Source: Spisula solida (Eukaryota > Mollusca > Bivalvia > Venerida > Mactridae). From it: 64,000 nt of DNA. The notes beneath the pieces are model-generated. The model was not told where the DNA came from. It saw only the letters and a list, made by a program, of their open reading frames with translations, and searched no databases. Position 1 is the stretch's first letter; every line of letters starts with the position of its first letter. Location of the stretch: assembly GCA_947247005.1 (NCBI GenBank), contig OX365957.1, positions 11,194,817-11,258,816 on the forward strand, written 5' to 3'. Both the position numbers and the translations under genes were made by a program. This document shows, one piece after another, positions 33,301 to 48,300 of this stretch.

Positions 33301-36300
33301 CACACCTTGATTATTGCTGCACTATCTGGGGCAATTGCAGTGATGGATTATTAAATATGTTGCATAAATTCCAGAAAAGAGCAGCTAGAATAATTCTAGA
33401 CAAGCCTTATGATGCACCTACTCAAACCTTATTCATTGATCTAAAATGGATGAAAATACAGGACCGTTTGTTTTATAAAAAGGCGTTGTTTGTCTATAAA
33501 TCCTTAAATAATTTATTTCCCGAGTACATGTCTAACCTATTATTGAAACTAATAATACATCCTTAAGATCTCGTTCAAACACTACTCTCTACATTCCAAA
33601 ACCTAGACTAGAATTCTGCAGAAAATCACTTGCATACTTTGGTCCAAAAATATGGAACAAAATACCCCTAACCATACGTCAGTCAAGTTCACTAAATATC
33701 TTCAAAAACATATCTCAAATGGTTTTACTCTGGTGGACAAAATGATATTTCTTTGTGAATATTATTACAATTAATAGTGTTTGCTTTGTGAATATTAACA
33801 CATGCATTGTCACATATATTATCTTTTAAGTAGGTTTGTGAATGTTGTCACATGTTTGTTATTAACATATGTATTTTTGAAATGTTTTTTTCAGGAGTAT
33901 TATCATTAATTTATGTTTTGTTCTCATACTCTTGTAAACATGTATATATATATGTACTAATCATTTGAGACCCAAAGGGAAGACTGGGCTTGCCCAACTG
34001 TTGCCTCTTATAATAAAGTCGTTATTATTATTATTATTTACCAAATGTTTTGATACATGTTATCGCTTATATTCCAGGCACAATTATTGGTATACATCCG
34101 GGCACTTTACAAGCCGGGATGCAGGTATCATGTGGGACGGTACAAATCAGTTCTCAGACTATGCAAATTACTGGCTCAACAGATGGACTGGTCATATAGG
34201 ATTTAACAACACTGTCTATACTATTGCATATGCATATACAGGTACATGCATTCATCACATAAATACCGTGATCTTCCTTGTGAGAACAAATCCCGGAACA
34301 ACGTTCTCCAAGGTGTGTGATAACAAATGTATGACGCCACCCGTTTCCGGCGCGAAAACGTAACATCGCCGGCTTAAACTCACTTTTTTCGGACGTTGTT
34401 TTGATCCGATAACTATAGAACTGTGATAAAAAGAATCCGTCACTCGTTGTCTTTAATATCTGCATTTCTTTAACTCGTCACAAACCTTTTTTATTATGCT
34501 CGCCCAGGCTCTCTAAATAACTTGTGTTGTCTAGACTCGTTTGAGAATGTTGATCTCGAAAGACAACTCATGACGGATCCTATATGTCCTCGATATTCTC
34601 TACAGCATAGGCACATGGTTTACTATTATCTGAGTGTACCCTATATATATATATAAAAGGTACTGCAGCGGCCATGTTTAGCCGCAACGGATATGACGTT
34701 ACGAAAGTTGGAACCCAGTTTTTCTACAGTTGTCACAGCAAACACAAATACCAGTTCCCGTGATGTCATTTCCGTTGCGGCTAAACCTGGTCGCTGAACT
34801 ACATTCTTTCTATATACACAGTGTATAAACGAGTCAACTTCCGGTTATCGCAATGATGAGTACGAGTTGAATTGTATAGTCTTGAAATAAGTCGTACAAT
34901 GATAGGAAATCACCGGATGTTTCAATCACAATAAGTCAAACAAGTTGAATTGTATAGTATCCCAATTAGTCGTACAGTAATTTTGGTTTATACGCGGTGA
35001 TGTAGGGTACACTCAGATAATTTGAAACCATGTACCTATGCCTACAGTACCAGTGTCATTATATAAAGGGAATTTGTATGATGGCGGCTATGAAACGTCT
35101 GCCCGTTTTTCCTTTCAATGTAGTAATCATTTGCATTTAGCCTCTTTATGCTAATTATCAATATGCTAATTAAAAAAACCTTGCAGAGTGTCATTTATAG
35201 TGAGAGAGATTATATTATAGGCTTACTCGAAGTATCTCTTTTTGGGGGACTCGGATGGTTTTCTCTGTGTATGTCTTTTGAGTCGGTGGCTAGGCGTTGG
35301 ACCGCTTCTGCATGGCTTCAAATTGCCTGTGCATCATACGGTACAGTATTGAGTATTAAATGATGCATGGTTATCCAACGGTTGATAAGAAGTTTCAAAT
35401 GTCTGGAATATTTTTTATTGTTTGTAAGTCTAATTTTCAAGAACTATGCCAAAAACCATCGGGACTGTGCACAGCCGTGTATTATCTCCATATCTTTAAA
35501 ACGTTGACTTTAAATGCAAGAAGCTATTAAACGTATCAAGGTTTAATTTTCTACCCTTCATAAATCATAATTAGACACCAAGCAGACATGAATATGTATA
35601 CACATGTAGTTATTGCACAATTTCGGGTGTACACATTATTTACCTAGCCTAAAACTTAACCACATAAATTGTATTCAAAACATTTAAACTTTTCAATCAA
35701 TAATATAGTTTTCTGAATTGCAAAACGTACAGAATTACATAATCATACACCATCTTGTCTCTCCATGCATGGAGACGAGCATTAATGGGTAAAAACTACT
35801 GTAAACCGCGTACAGGAGTAAGCGTGGGTATTATCATCTTATACGGTGTATACGAGAATATACAATAAACATAAACAGAACACAAGGTTATTATAATGAG
35901 TAAACATCGACCATCGATTGGACATCGACCATCGAATAAACATCGACCATCGTATTTTAATCTGATATTGGGCCGATATTGCAAACCGTGAATATCGGTC
36001 AAGTGTCGGTCCGATATATATTGCCTGCTGGAGATACCGCGGTATTCGGACAAGTGATCTAGTGGTAGGGCTACTGGCTGCTGATCTGAAGGTTGTTGGT
36101 TCGATCCCTACTGCAGACGGTCAAAAACAGAAATGCTTTTCAGTGTTTCCCACTTAACATAACTAAAATTACAAACAGTCTTTGGACGAGACGTTAAGCG
36201 AGGTCCCGTGTATGATGCTTTACATCGGCACGTAAAATAACCAGGGATGCTTCTGGAACTGGGACATCTTCTGTATCATGCACTATCCCCCAAAAACTAA

Positions 36301-39300
36301 AGTAACTAGCCGCTTCTGGGGGCCTCGCCCATAAGGATTTCCAGTGGCGAGGATAAATAAAAGCAAATAAACCAGCGGTATTCACAAACTGTTGCAACGA
36401 GTAAGAGATACTCCTGTTTAAGTCAAAAGGTGCATTGTCGTAACTACATACACACATCAACATTGTTGATAAACACCGTCAAATAATTGCTTCACAAAAT
36501 CAAAGCGCCGAAAGCATTAAAGTTGGTCGTATGAATGCAAAGAAAATATAAATAAATAATATTTTTCTTAAAATTTAATTGTTGATTTATTAGTACTGGA
36601 AGATATAGCTTTCTTGCATGCTCATATATATTGATCTAGAAGTTTAGATTAAAAACAAATAATAGTTACCTTGACATACAACGTACACAGGTATAATGAC
36701 TTATCAGTCAATGTTTTGCCCTCAGCAGAACATGTGATCCAGTAAATGATATGCATGGTTTATAAATAGTATCAGTGAAATCGTACCATTTGTTGACCGG
36801 TGGTAACCTTATGCAACAGAGACATTTATTCAGAAGCATGGTCTCAATTATCTATGTTTCTGCTAACTTCGGTAAATAAAATTACGCAAGGTAGTTAGCA
36901 GAAGTGGTAATTGCTTTGTAAAACAATGCCGAGCGTAAATACAAAACATACTCGAAATAGGTTTAAATTATTTTGGGATATCCGACTGTCCTATAGATGA
37001 AGGAATAGGAAGAAACTCCATTGATGAACTATTTTGCATGACCGGTTTACATTCGCGTCGGTAGTTACGCAATTATATTACTGACTGACCAGTTTACTAT
37101 TGCAAAGGTGGCACCGCCTAGCGGCGGCACGGGAAGAAAAGTAGTTTCATCAACTAGACTACGATCGATTATTGTAACGAGTGTATATAACCATAGTTGT
37201 TCTTACGAACAGCTAAAAAACACAAAATATACGTAGTTTCTCAAAAAGTACCATTTAGCGTACTTAGTCACAGAGTAATTTAAGACTGTATATTTTATTT
37301 ACTAGTTTATTCAGTACTCTGCAATTGATACTGTTATAATATTACTGGCATCGATGTTTGCTTGTTGCAGGAAAAGTTTATGAATGGATCAATATAACAT
37401 CGAACTATGCATGTTCCTATATATGCGAGATGTCACAAACTGATGTCGACTATTTCTACATTCTGGACAGGGATTTCGGTAGGTTTTTCTGTCTATTATA
37501 GCAGCAAAATTATAAGTGTTGAGTACCAAATTTACCTCTTGGACTGAAGCATTGTGAATGGCCAAATTCGGTGCAAGTTTTGAATAAATCGCCCTCAGCT
37601 CTTAGGCATGAGCTTTCCAACAGAAAATAGCATGAGTTTCGTACTTAACTCATACAGAAGTAATATCATACAGTAAACAGTCCATGGATTGAATAATATC
37701 GTAATCGAATTATACCCCAAACTATTGAAGGGAGATTACTAAATAAAACATGAAGACAGCAGATTTGCCACAGTAATTAAAGTGTTTCCCCGTCATTTAC
37801 CCTGCACACAATTGTCAAATTCAGTGGATGAGTACCGTGTTTCCCCTGTCCCTCTTTGCGTCCGTGCGCAACAGTTGTATTCAGTGATTAATGACCTTTT
37901 AAATGCTACATTACAAGAGCTTCTTCTGGGTCCATTATAAATATTTTCAAATTGATAACCATTTCTTTATATATGGAATGGAATAGAATATAGTTTATTT
38001 GCATATTCAGTCCTGAAAAGGACTTTTTACAAAGCAACATTAATACAATTACATAAATAGCATGGTGATATATGACGGGAAAATATGCGATATGATATTA
38101 TACCAAATTAGAAAAAATCTTTTATATATGTAACCGAGGTATATATGTATGAGACGAATTTAGGCCCGGGTTCGGGAGAGACGGTATTTTTTTTTTTTTA
38201 GAAAATTTATAGTTTATGTACTGATATTATATGTTATATATTATATATATATATGTACCGGTATTCAATCTATTTGTTTTTATATTTTTGATTGTCTAAC
38301 GTCTATCAATCACCTCAGAATTCAGACGACGTGTGTGTATTTTAGCTCGAGTTGGCGTACAATGTTGATCGACTGTTCAGATTACATATTTGTACATGTA
38401 TCTAAATAAAACATTTTCTATTATTAGAATATGGCTATGCGTCTTTGGAACATGGTGTAATAAAGAAAGGTCCCGTGTTTACTGTTCTGTCAAACGACAC
38501 AGTGGTAAGTATATACTAGACAAAGTATCCGAATTTTATATGATAAATTCGCTGTCTTAGAATTAGAAGGTCGCAAGTATTATACTAATAACTCATGTAT
38601 GTTTGAAATCTGCATCTCATGGACATGTTGACTAAACTGAAACTTACAAAGCTTGTTTTTTCCATAAGTAAAGAGTAGTTTTCAGACAGTTTTTTCTTGT
38701 TTTCTCAAAATATTGATTTTGTACTTACGACCTTCTAATTCTAAGCCAGTGAATTAGTCCAGCAATAATGTCCTCAAAACAACGGATAATCATTAAATTG
38801 TTTATGAACGTACATGTTTTTTCTGAAAAGTATACCTATGTTTCTTTATAGCATCACACCGACCCAATGACAATAATAAATGCACATGCATTTCGTCAAC
38901 ACATGTAATTAAAACAGTGCTTATTTGCCTGGAGCTAATGAGAATATTTCGTGCATATTTGTAAATTAAGTTCTGCCGTCCAAATGGAGCCTTACGTACC
39001 ATATCGAAAGTACCCGAACATATTGTCGAAAATTCTAAAATTAGGCAGGTCAATACTTGCATACTTGTTCAAAGTATCTTCGGGAAGGATCACAATACTT
39101 ATATATAAAGATAATTTCTAAATGAATGAACATGCACTTTGTTTTACAAGAGCCAAACCATATGCCAGCCGGTATCCATACACCGTCTCGATAAATAGCC
39201 TAGGTCCATGCCCTGTTGTTCGCTGTTTTTCAAGAGCAATCCATTAACGACCAAATATAAGTGCCCTTACCATTGCTGATGGACTTAAATTACTGTTTCT

Positions 39301-42300
39301 TCTGCTCGCGATTGGTCCTTTGCCCAAACACAGAATTTCAAGTTTAAATGGTTATTACACACTTATGCCACTCGCAGCGGCCTACATACACAATGAATAC
39401 ATAACACATACATGATATTTAACAATAGGAAGTCAAACCTACGGCCTCGAGTTGTACATACCAAGATAATTATACCAGATTGCTGAGTTCAAGGAATTCA
39501 AAAGAATTGTCAATAAATTATACAGGATATGCTTACAATGTCCTGGCATGGGTGTTTCCTTATCTGACAAAACACAATGTAAATATTCATGTTGGTCCGT
39601 GGCTTTTGAGTAGTTGCATTATCCTTGCGACCTAATTCTAAAATTTGAAGATTTTCAACAAACTCTGCCATAAAATGTGTCTCTTGACATTTTGACATTC
39701 AGACTTTCTGTTGTTGTTATGTAGACTCTCCGTCTTGCAGGTGATTGATATTGAACAACATGCGGAGGTGGAGTGTATAGTTTCATCCAACCCAATCTCA
39801 ACCTACACGTTCTATAAAGGCAAAGATTACTCCAACCCACAACTAGTATCACCAAGCGATAGATATACACTTACAGGTAATGTTTCACCTCATAGTTAAG
39901 GAGGTACGCGCACCTTTGATCTAACGATCGAATTTTCCTTAAAACATCTTAAAATGACAGAACAGTCTTCTAGAACAACATTGAAATCATAAAAATGATA
40001 TGTCACCAGGCTTGTTTTCGACATACATGGCTTTCTAATGACATACCATTGTATTTTGTTCATTTTATCTATTTCCTGCATTTATGGCACCATTATGTTC
40101 TTTTTAAGATTATTACTATATGAAACCACTTTTAAGCAATGCATGATATTTTGTGTGTTCAATGGTCATTCCTATTGACATTAGTCACAATTCCGGCAGC
40201 ATGGTGAACACATTCAGTATTTTAACATGATAAATAGTTTCCCCACCCACTTGCAAAAATGTGTGATTTTCAAACAATTTCAAATGAACGTCAAAAAATA
40301 CCTAACGATCGAAAATGATTTAGAATTGGCCCTAAGTTTATTATCAATTAGAACACCAGTTTAGTCAAATAAAAAATAGGGGTCACCAGCCTTTTTTGGG
40401 AGCTGTGCATAAAAAAGTACTAGTTATGAATAAATTTGCACAAAATTAACCTAATTTGCATATTGTAATGAAATAATATTTTATTAAAAATATTTCAAAG
40501 TGTGACTACCTCTTATAACTAAACCATGCACTACATTTTATATATGCATTTGAACAATTGTAGGGACTTATTGTGAACCCAAATTATTTACAATTTTGCC
40601 GTTCCCCACCCACTTTTCATACATGCAAAAAAATAAAAAGTTAAAAATATCTATTTTGTGCAATAATATTATGTTTATTATCAAGTTAATCAACATTCAT
40701 ATGCTATCATTGAAACTAAAATTCATGTTTGTTCTTATCTAATACGATTTTGAAATTTCGCGCATGCGCACAAGGCAGCTCGGATCTCCTTAAGTAATAC
40801 ATTTAATAATTTAGTTATAAATTTACATAAAATAATAACGTCCATGATACATGACTATTCAACTATTTAATATTAAGAAACAAAGCTTTATTCCTTTGAT
40901 TGTGACAATCTGATTTATGATTTAGTTAGTGTTTGCAGGAAATATTTTACAATGACATCAGTATACGTAATTAAACATACATCACTTATACATGTATATA
41001 GTATGATTATTTAGAGGATATAATTTTGTTGTTTCGGTGTAAGATAATGCTATAATTACTAACATCACTTAAACATGTATATAGTATGATTATTTAGAGG
41101 ATATAATTTTGTGTTTTCGGTGTAAGATAATGCCATAATTACTAACATCACTTATACATGTATATAGTATGATTATTTAGAGGATATAATTTTGTGTTTT
41201 CGGTGTAAGATAATGCTATAATTACTAACATCACTTAAACATGTATATAGTATGATTATTTAGAGGATATAATTTTGTGTTTTCGGTGTAAGATAATGCT
41301 ATAATTACTAACATCACTTATACATGTATATAGTATGATTATTTAGAGGATATAATTTTGTGTTTCGGTGTAAGATAATGCTATAATTACTAACATCACT
41401 TAAACATGTATATAGTATGATTATTTAGAGGATTTAATTTTGTGGTTTCGGTGTAAAATAATGCTATAATTACTATGATATTATTGTGTTTCCAGCTGGC
41501 AAATTGACGATACAACACCCTAACGAGGAGAAGGATGACAGCATGTACTATTGTCTGACAACCAATGAAGTGGGCTCTACATTAAGTGAGATGATGAGAC
41601 TATCGTTTGGATGTAAGTTTGGTCATGTGATTTTATCATGACTTTGATCAGCCAATGAAAACATGTTTAACAAATAATAGACCAATCAATGACACTTATC
41701 TAACGTGGTCAGTCAATGAAAACGTGTTTTACAAATAATAGACAAACCAATTACACTCATCTAACGTGGTCAGCCAATGAAAACGTGTTTTACAAATAAT
41801 AGACAAACCAATTACACTCATCTAACGTGATCAGCCAATGAAAACGTGTTTTACAAATAATAGACCAACTTATTTTTAAAAGATAGAACTTTGTATTTAT
41901 GTTTTCCTATACTCCAATAATCGATGAACTTGAAACGTTATCTTACATGCATCAAAAGTACTAAATACACCGTCGACAGTGCGTTTGATGAAATGTCATA
42001 CACACGAAAGTTAGTACTTGCAGTCTTGCAGTACAAGTTCGAATCCCACTATATGTGCAAATAATTCATTTTACAATGTTTAGCGCTATTTGTGCCGTAT
42101 ATCCTCGTACATGTATGTAGTGTTGTTAGCCATATATCAACAAGTTAGTGGTGTGGTGTGATGAAGTCACGGTGATACTGGTAATATGCGCAACCTTTTT
42201 TGTGATAGTTGTGATAGCCGAATGGTCTCATGCGTTCATACTTCGCATGGCTAGGCGATGTCACCTTACAGAACGGGTTGGAATTCCAATATAGGTGCAA

Positions 42301-45300
42301 GCTTGTGATACATATAATAACTTATATTTCTGTTTATGATAGATTTAGGAGATTTTCCTAACAACGAAATGGAACCATTGGTTGCTAAGGCGTTTGAAGG
42401 GACGAAAATGGAGTGCCATCAACCGCGATTCTCACCGAGTACGACTTAAGTATAATTAGTGTCAACTATATATAGACATGTATATATATATATATATATT
42501 CAAAATATATTATTTCATTTACTAACATCACCAGGCCCGCCTCCGTCTACAGGTATGCCTGTTTGATCATTTTGTACAGGATTTCTGTGAACATGTCTCC
42601 ATCAAATAATTAAAGTTCCAATTTTAGGCAGTTCATGTATCAATGTGAGAAGCCAATAATTACTTGTAGCATAAAGTGCCAGTAAAATGTCTAGTGCAAA
42701 CATTTTCAGGGGTGACATATTGGTGGTTTAGGGGCTCCATTGAAGATATGATGTATTCTTACAGAGGTGACATATTGGTGGTTTAATGGCTCCATTGAAG
42801 ATATGATGTATTCTTACAGAGGTGACATATTGGTGGTTTAATGGCTCCATTGAAGATATGATGTATTCTTACAGAGGTGACATATTGGTGGTTTAATGGC
42901 TCCATTGAGGATATGATGTATTCTTACAGAGGTGACATATTGGTGGTTTAATGGCTCCATTGAGGATATGATGTATTCTTACAGAGGTGACATATTGGTG
43001 GTTTAATGGCTCCATTGAGGATATGATGTATACTTACAGAGGTGACATATTGGTGGTTTAATGGCTCCATTGATGATATGATGTATTCTTACAGAGGTGA
43101 CATATTGGTGGTTTAATGGCTCCATTGAGGATATGGTGTATTCTTACAGAGGTGACATATTGGTGGTTTAGGGGCTCCATTGAAGATGCGTTCTATGTTT
43201 AAGGTGTGCTATTGGGGATATGTTGTATGTTTACAGGGGTGACATATTGGTGGTTTAGGGGCTCCATTGAGGATATTTTGTTTACTTACAGAGGTGACAT
43301 ATTGGTGGTTTAATGGCTCCATTGATGATATGATGTATTCTTACAGAGGTGACATATTGGTGGTTTAATGGCTCCATTGATGATCTGATGTATTCTTACA
43401 GAGGTGACATATTGGTGGTTTAATGGCTCCATTGATGATATGGTGTATTCTTACAGAGGTGACATATTGGTGGTTTAATGGCTCCATTGATGATATGATG
43501 TATTCTTACAGAGGTGACATATTGGTGGTTTAGGGGCTCCATTGAAGATGCGTTCTATGTTTAAGGTGTGCTATTGGGGATATGTTGTATGTTTACAGGG
43601 GTGACATATTGGTGGTTTAGGGGCTCCATTGAAGATGCGTTCTATGTTTAAGGTGTGCTATTGGGAATATGTTGTATGTTTACAGGGGTGACATATTGGT
43701 GGTTTAGGGGCTCCATTGAAGATGCGTTCTATGTTTAAGGTGTGCTATTGGGAATATGTTGTATGTTTACAGGGGTGACATATTGGTGGTTTAGGGGCTC
43801 CATTGAGGATATTTTGTTTACTTACAGGGGTGACATATTGGTGGTTTAATGGCTCCATTGAGGATATTTTGTTTACTTACAGAGGTGACATATTGGTGGT
43901 TTAATGGCTCCATTGAGGATATTTTGTTTACTTACAGGGGTGACATATTGGTGGTTTAATGGCTCCATTGAGGATATTTTGTTTACTTACAGGGGTGACA
44001 TATTGGTGGTTTAATGGCTCCATTGAGGATATTTTGTTTACTTACAGAGGTGATATATTGGTGGTTGAATGGCTCCATTGAGGATATTTTGTTTACTTAC
44101 AGGGGTGACATATTGGTGGTTTAATGGCTCCATTGAGGATATTTTGTTTACTTACAGGGGTGACATATTGGTGGTTTAATGGCTCCATTGAGGATATTTT
44201 GTTTACTTACAGAGGTGATATATTGGTGGTTGAATGGCTCCATTGAGGATATTTTGTTTACTTACAGAGGTGACATATTGGTGGTTTAATGGCTCCATTG
44301 AGGATATTTTGTTTACTTACAGGGGTGACATATTGGTGGTTTAATTGCTCCATTGAGGATATTTTGTTTACTTACAGAGGTGACATATTGGTGGTTTAAT
44401 GGCTCCATTGAGGATATTTTGTTTACTTACAGAGGTGCCATATTGGTGGTTTAGGGGCTCCATTGAGGATATTTTGTTTACTTACAGGGGTGACATATTG
44501 GTGGTTTAGGGGCTCCATTGAGGATATTTTGTTTACTTACAGGGGTGACATATTGGTGGTTTAATGGCTCCATTGGGGATATTTTGTTTACTTACAGAGG
44601 TGACATATTGGTGGTTTAGGGGCTCCATTGAGGATATTTTGTTTACTTACAGAGGGGACATATTGGTGGTTTAATGGCTCCATTGAGGATATTTTGTTTA
44701 CTTACCTGGGTGACATATTGGTGGTTTAATGGCTCCATTGAGGATATTTTGTTTACTTACAGAGGTGACATATTGGTGGTTTAGGGGCTCCATTGAGGAT
44801 ATTTTGTTTACTTACAGGGGTGACATATTGGTGGTTTAATGGCTCCATGGAGGATATTTTGTTTACTTACCTGGGTGACATATTGGTGGTTTAATGGCTC
44901 CATTGAGGATATTTTGTTTACTTACAGAGGTGACATATTGGTGGTTTAATGGCTCCATTGATGATATGGTGTATTCTTACAGAGGTGACATATTGGTGGT
45001 TTAGGGGCTCCATTGAGGATATTTTGTTTACTTACAGAGGTGACATATTGGTGGTTTAATGGCTCCATTGATGATATGATGTATTCTTACAGAGGTGACA
45101 TATTGGTGGTTTAAGGTTCCATTGAGGATATGTTGTATGTTTTCAGGGGTGACATATTGGTGGTTTAGGAATTCCATTGAGGATATGCATGTATCAGAGG
45201 GTTCAGACAACTTTTTTGTGTCCGACTCTGGTACCCTGTATATATCAGAGGTGCAGCCAACAGACGCGGACAACAAGTATTACTGTGTGGTATCTCTCGC

Positions 45301-48300
45301 TACACCAGATGGTTCCGTGTTTGCTGATGGTAATGTACCCAGTAGGATCAGTCTCGGACAATGGCTTTATCTATCTCCAGAAAGTGGTAAGTTAGTTGGA
45401 GACAATGGTTACATATCATACAAAAGAGCAATCGTGAAAGCTCGGCCATTTCCGTTTGTCTCCGGTAAATATATCTCTTGCAATGCATAAAGTCCGAGGT
45501 GATCAGAATGACAAGAAAGTTCAGGACGAAAGTAACCTAAATACTAAATGAAAAAGCAAGTGGCTTCGCATTTTTTAGGTGTTTTGTTTCGGTACTTTAA
45601 GGGAATCGTTGGGCTATTGCAAACAATGAGTGTCCCCTCCTTATTTGAATCGTGTGTGCTTGTGAATGAAAACACGGATATTATATGCAGGGGAGGGGAT
45701 TTTATGCAGATGCGTGTCTCATAGCAAATATGGCTCAGATATCAGTCGTTGTGTGTGTGCCAGTCTGAATAGATAGTTGATTAATACAGCTGTTAGTATC
45801 TAACTGTCCAAAATATTGTTCGTACACCTTATTATGACCAACACACCTCTTTAATACAAACTGTTGCTGTTGCTTAATAGTTGCTTCTACAAAGGTTCAA
45901 CATTAACTATGAATGTTTCACACTGGTAATTGATCTTGTTGTCGCATATGGTGCGATTGTTAAGGGATGGTATTCACTATTGATCTTACTTGACTTAAGG
46001 ATAAGGACAACCAATCAGATAACACCATATTAAACTCTTGGTCAGTAACAGGCGATATGATTGGCTATACTTATTCTCAAATTGAATAAGATCAATATTG
46101 AATACCAACCCTTGAGGGAATATAACACTAGTAGTACTAGTATATATTGTACATGGAATGCTTTCTACTACACTAGTATTATATGATGTACAAGGAATGA
46201 TTTCTACTACAGTGACAGATAATGACTATTGCGTATGTAATGATTTCTACTACAGTGACATATAATGAATATTGTATATGTAATGATTTCTACTACAGTG
46301 ACAGAAAATGACTATTGTATATGTAATGATTTCTACTACAGTGACATATAATGACTATTGTATATGGAATGATTTCTACTACAGTGACAGATAATGGTTA
46401 TTGCATATATGGAATGATTTCTACTACAGTGACAGATATTGAATACAATTTTATATGGAATGATTTCTACTACAGTGACAGATAATGATTATTGTATATG
46501 GAATGATTTCTACTACAGTGACAGATAATGACTATTGTATATGGAATGCTTTCTACTACAGTGACAGATAATGACTATTGTTAATGTAATGCTTTCTACT
46601 ACAGTGACAGATAATGACTATTGTATATGTAATGATTTCTACTACAGTGACAGATAATGACTATTGTATATGTAATGATTTCTACTACAGTGACAGATAA
46701 TGACTATGGACCGTTTATATACACTCACGTGTTTCCTACCAACGTGTTGAGAGGAAATGGAATACGTCTGGAATGTGTAGCATATGGAACGTAAGTTAAT
46801 ACAACATCGGGCATTATACAATGCTTATCATCAAATACATGTACCTTGGACAATGAGCTTAGATGGCTTTTGATTGTTTTTTATGTTTGATCGTACTCTA
46901 TGCCATACATGTATTTCATTAGAGTATCAAGTTGATGGTTTACGTTTCTTCCATAAAATAAGCTATCTGTCCATAACTAGAAACGTAGGCATCTGATGGT
47001 AAAGGTGGTTTGTGTTGCATCATAAATCTATTGAAAATAGACAGTCGCATAATGAGATATCAGTAACTGTCGTATAACATAAACTATAGCACTTCCAAGT
47101 ACGTTCATATTCAATACCAAAATCATTGACGACGATCGACATAAGTTCAAGTATAGTATGACAAATATTTGGTGCTCGGCTGTTTCTGTTCAATGCTGCC
47201 TCCCCTGTACGATTTTACATCATCCTTTTGGTAGATAATCTTTTGTTAGATAATTTGTTTTGTGTTAACCTTACGGAAATGACATTGGCACTTTCTACAT
47301 CTTATATTTTAGATTGCCATTACAATATTCCTGGTACAGGGAGGATGGTCGTACGTTTGTTGACGGTACCAAGTTGTCCGACCAGAACAGAATACTGACC
47401 ATAGATAATGCTCCACTCGAGGCAGACGGCAACTATGTTTGTGTATGTGCAAGAAGTACAGGAAATATTGCGAGACAGAGAATAACGATTAACATGGATG
47501 GTAACAATCACTACATACACTTAAACACTTTGCTTAATGGTCATCCAACACTTAAATAAATAAAAATAAATATACCAGATTTATATAGCGCCTTTTTCAT
47601 GCGAACACACGTTCAAAGGCACTTTACATTATAGTGTTGCAGCCACAGGGGCACAGGTGCATCCTCTACCAGTGCAGATACAGCATGATCTGACCAGAGG
47701 GACATACTGAGAGAAAGCACCTGAAGGGACAAAGAGACATTAGATACAGGCATGTCCGGCGCTGCAGAAGTGTGCCTAGCTCTTATTTCGATTAGACAGT
47801 CTGGTTCTTAAATGTGCCCGGTGTATAGCACCAATACACACCTTTGAAGTTGTTTTTCATCGTTAATTCTCGTACATATATTTATCAGCTTTGGGTGTTT
47901 GGTGCAATGAAACTGTGGTCAAAAAGACGTTAATATATTTAGAACGCCTGTACCATTTATTTTGCAAACATATTGCAATATCAAACAAGTATATCTTTAA
48001 AGGTATTTAAGAACAGTTGATTGAATATTACGCCAGACTGTATTGGGCTCAACCAGGATACTTTGACTACCGGGTAAGAAGTGTAATATTTGTTCAGTAT
48101 GCCATCTTCGCCGAAGGAGATGTTTCGTCCTGAATAGTATTTTTATGTAATTAACGAACCAGTATGACACAAGCGCGTGCTTAATGCAGAAAGATTATAT
48201 TAAGTCAGACAGGGAAGGCAGCACTCAACTTAACCAGCCGAGCACAGAAAACATTAAAAACACACAATGCCCAACTGAACCAACCGAGCACAGGAAACAT

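Larger units (their letters stand above)
28900..34038 (+). mobile_element. ~5 kb CR1/L2-like LINE in contactin intron 3
   Basis: Nearly full-length but decayed non-LTR retrotransposon in the sense orientation of contactin. It has an ORF1 remnant, an ORF2 remnant with endonuclease and RT, and a 3' tail of TTA repeats at 34021-34038. The left boundary is approximate. The right end is only 39 bp before exon 4. Confidence 0.85.

Noticed and set aside
28900..33735. Host genes with reverse-transcriptase homology
   Set aside because: RT, endonuclease and ORF1 motifs with many frameshifts and a TTA-repeat tail mark a dead LINE inside the contactin intron.
42766..45130. Array units as true alternative exons (mutually exclusive exon cluster)
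   Set aside because: Units carry the acceptor and exon start but not the rest of exon 10 or a strong donor, and reading through them meets stops; decoy acceptors fit better.
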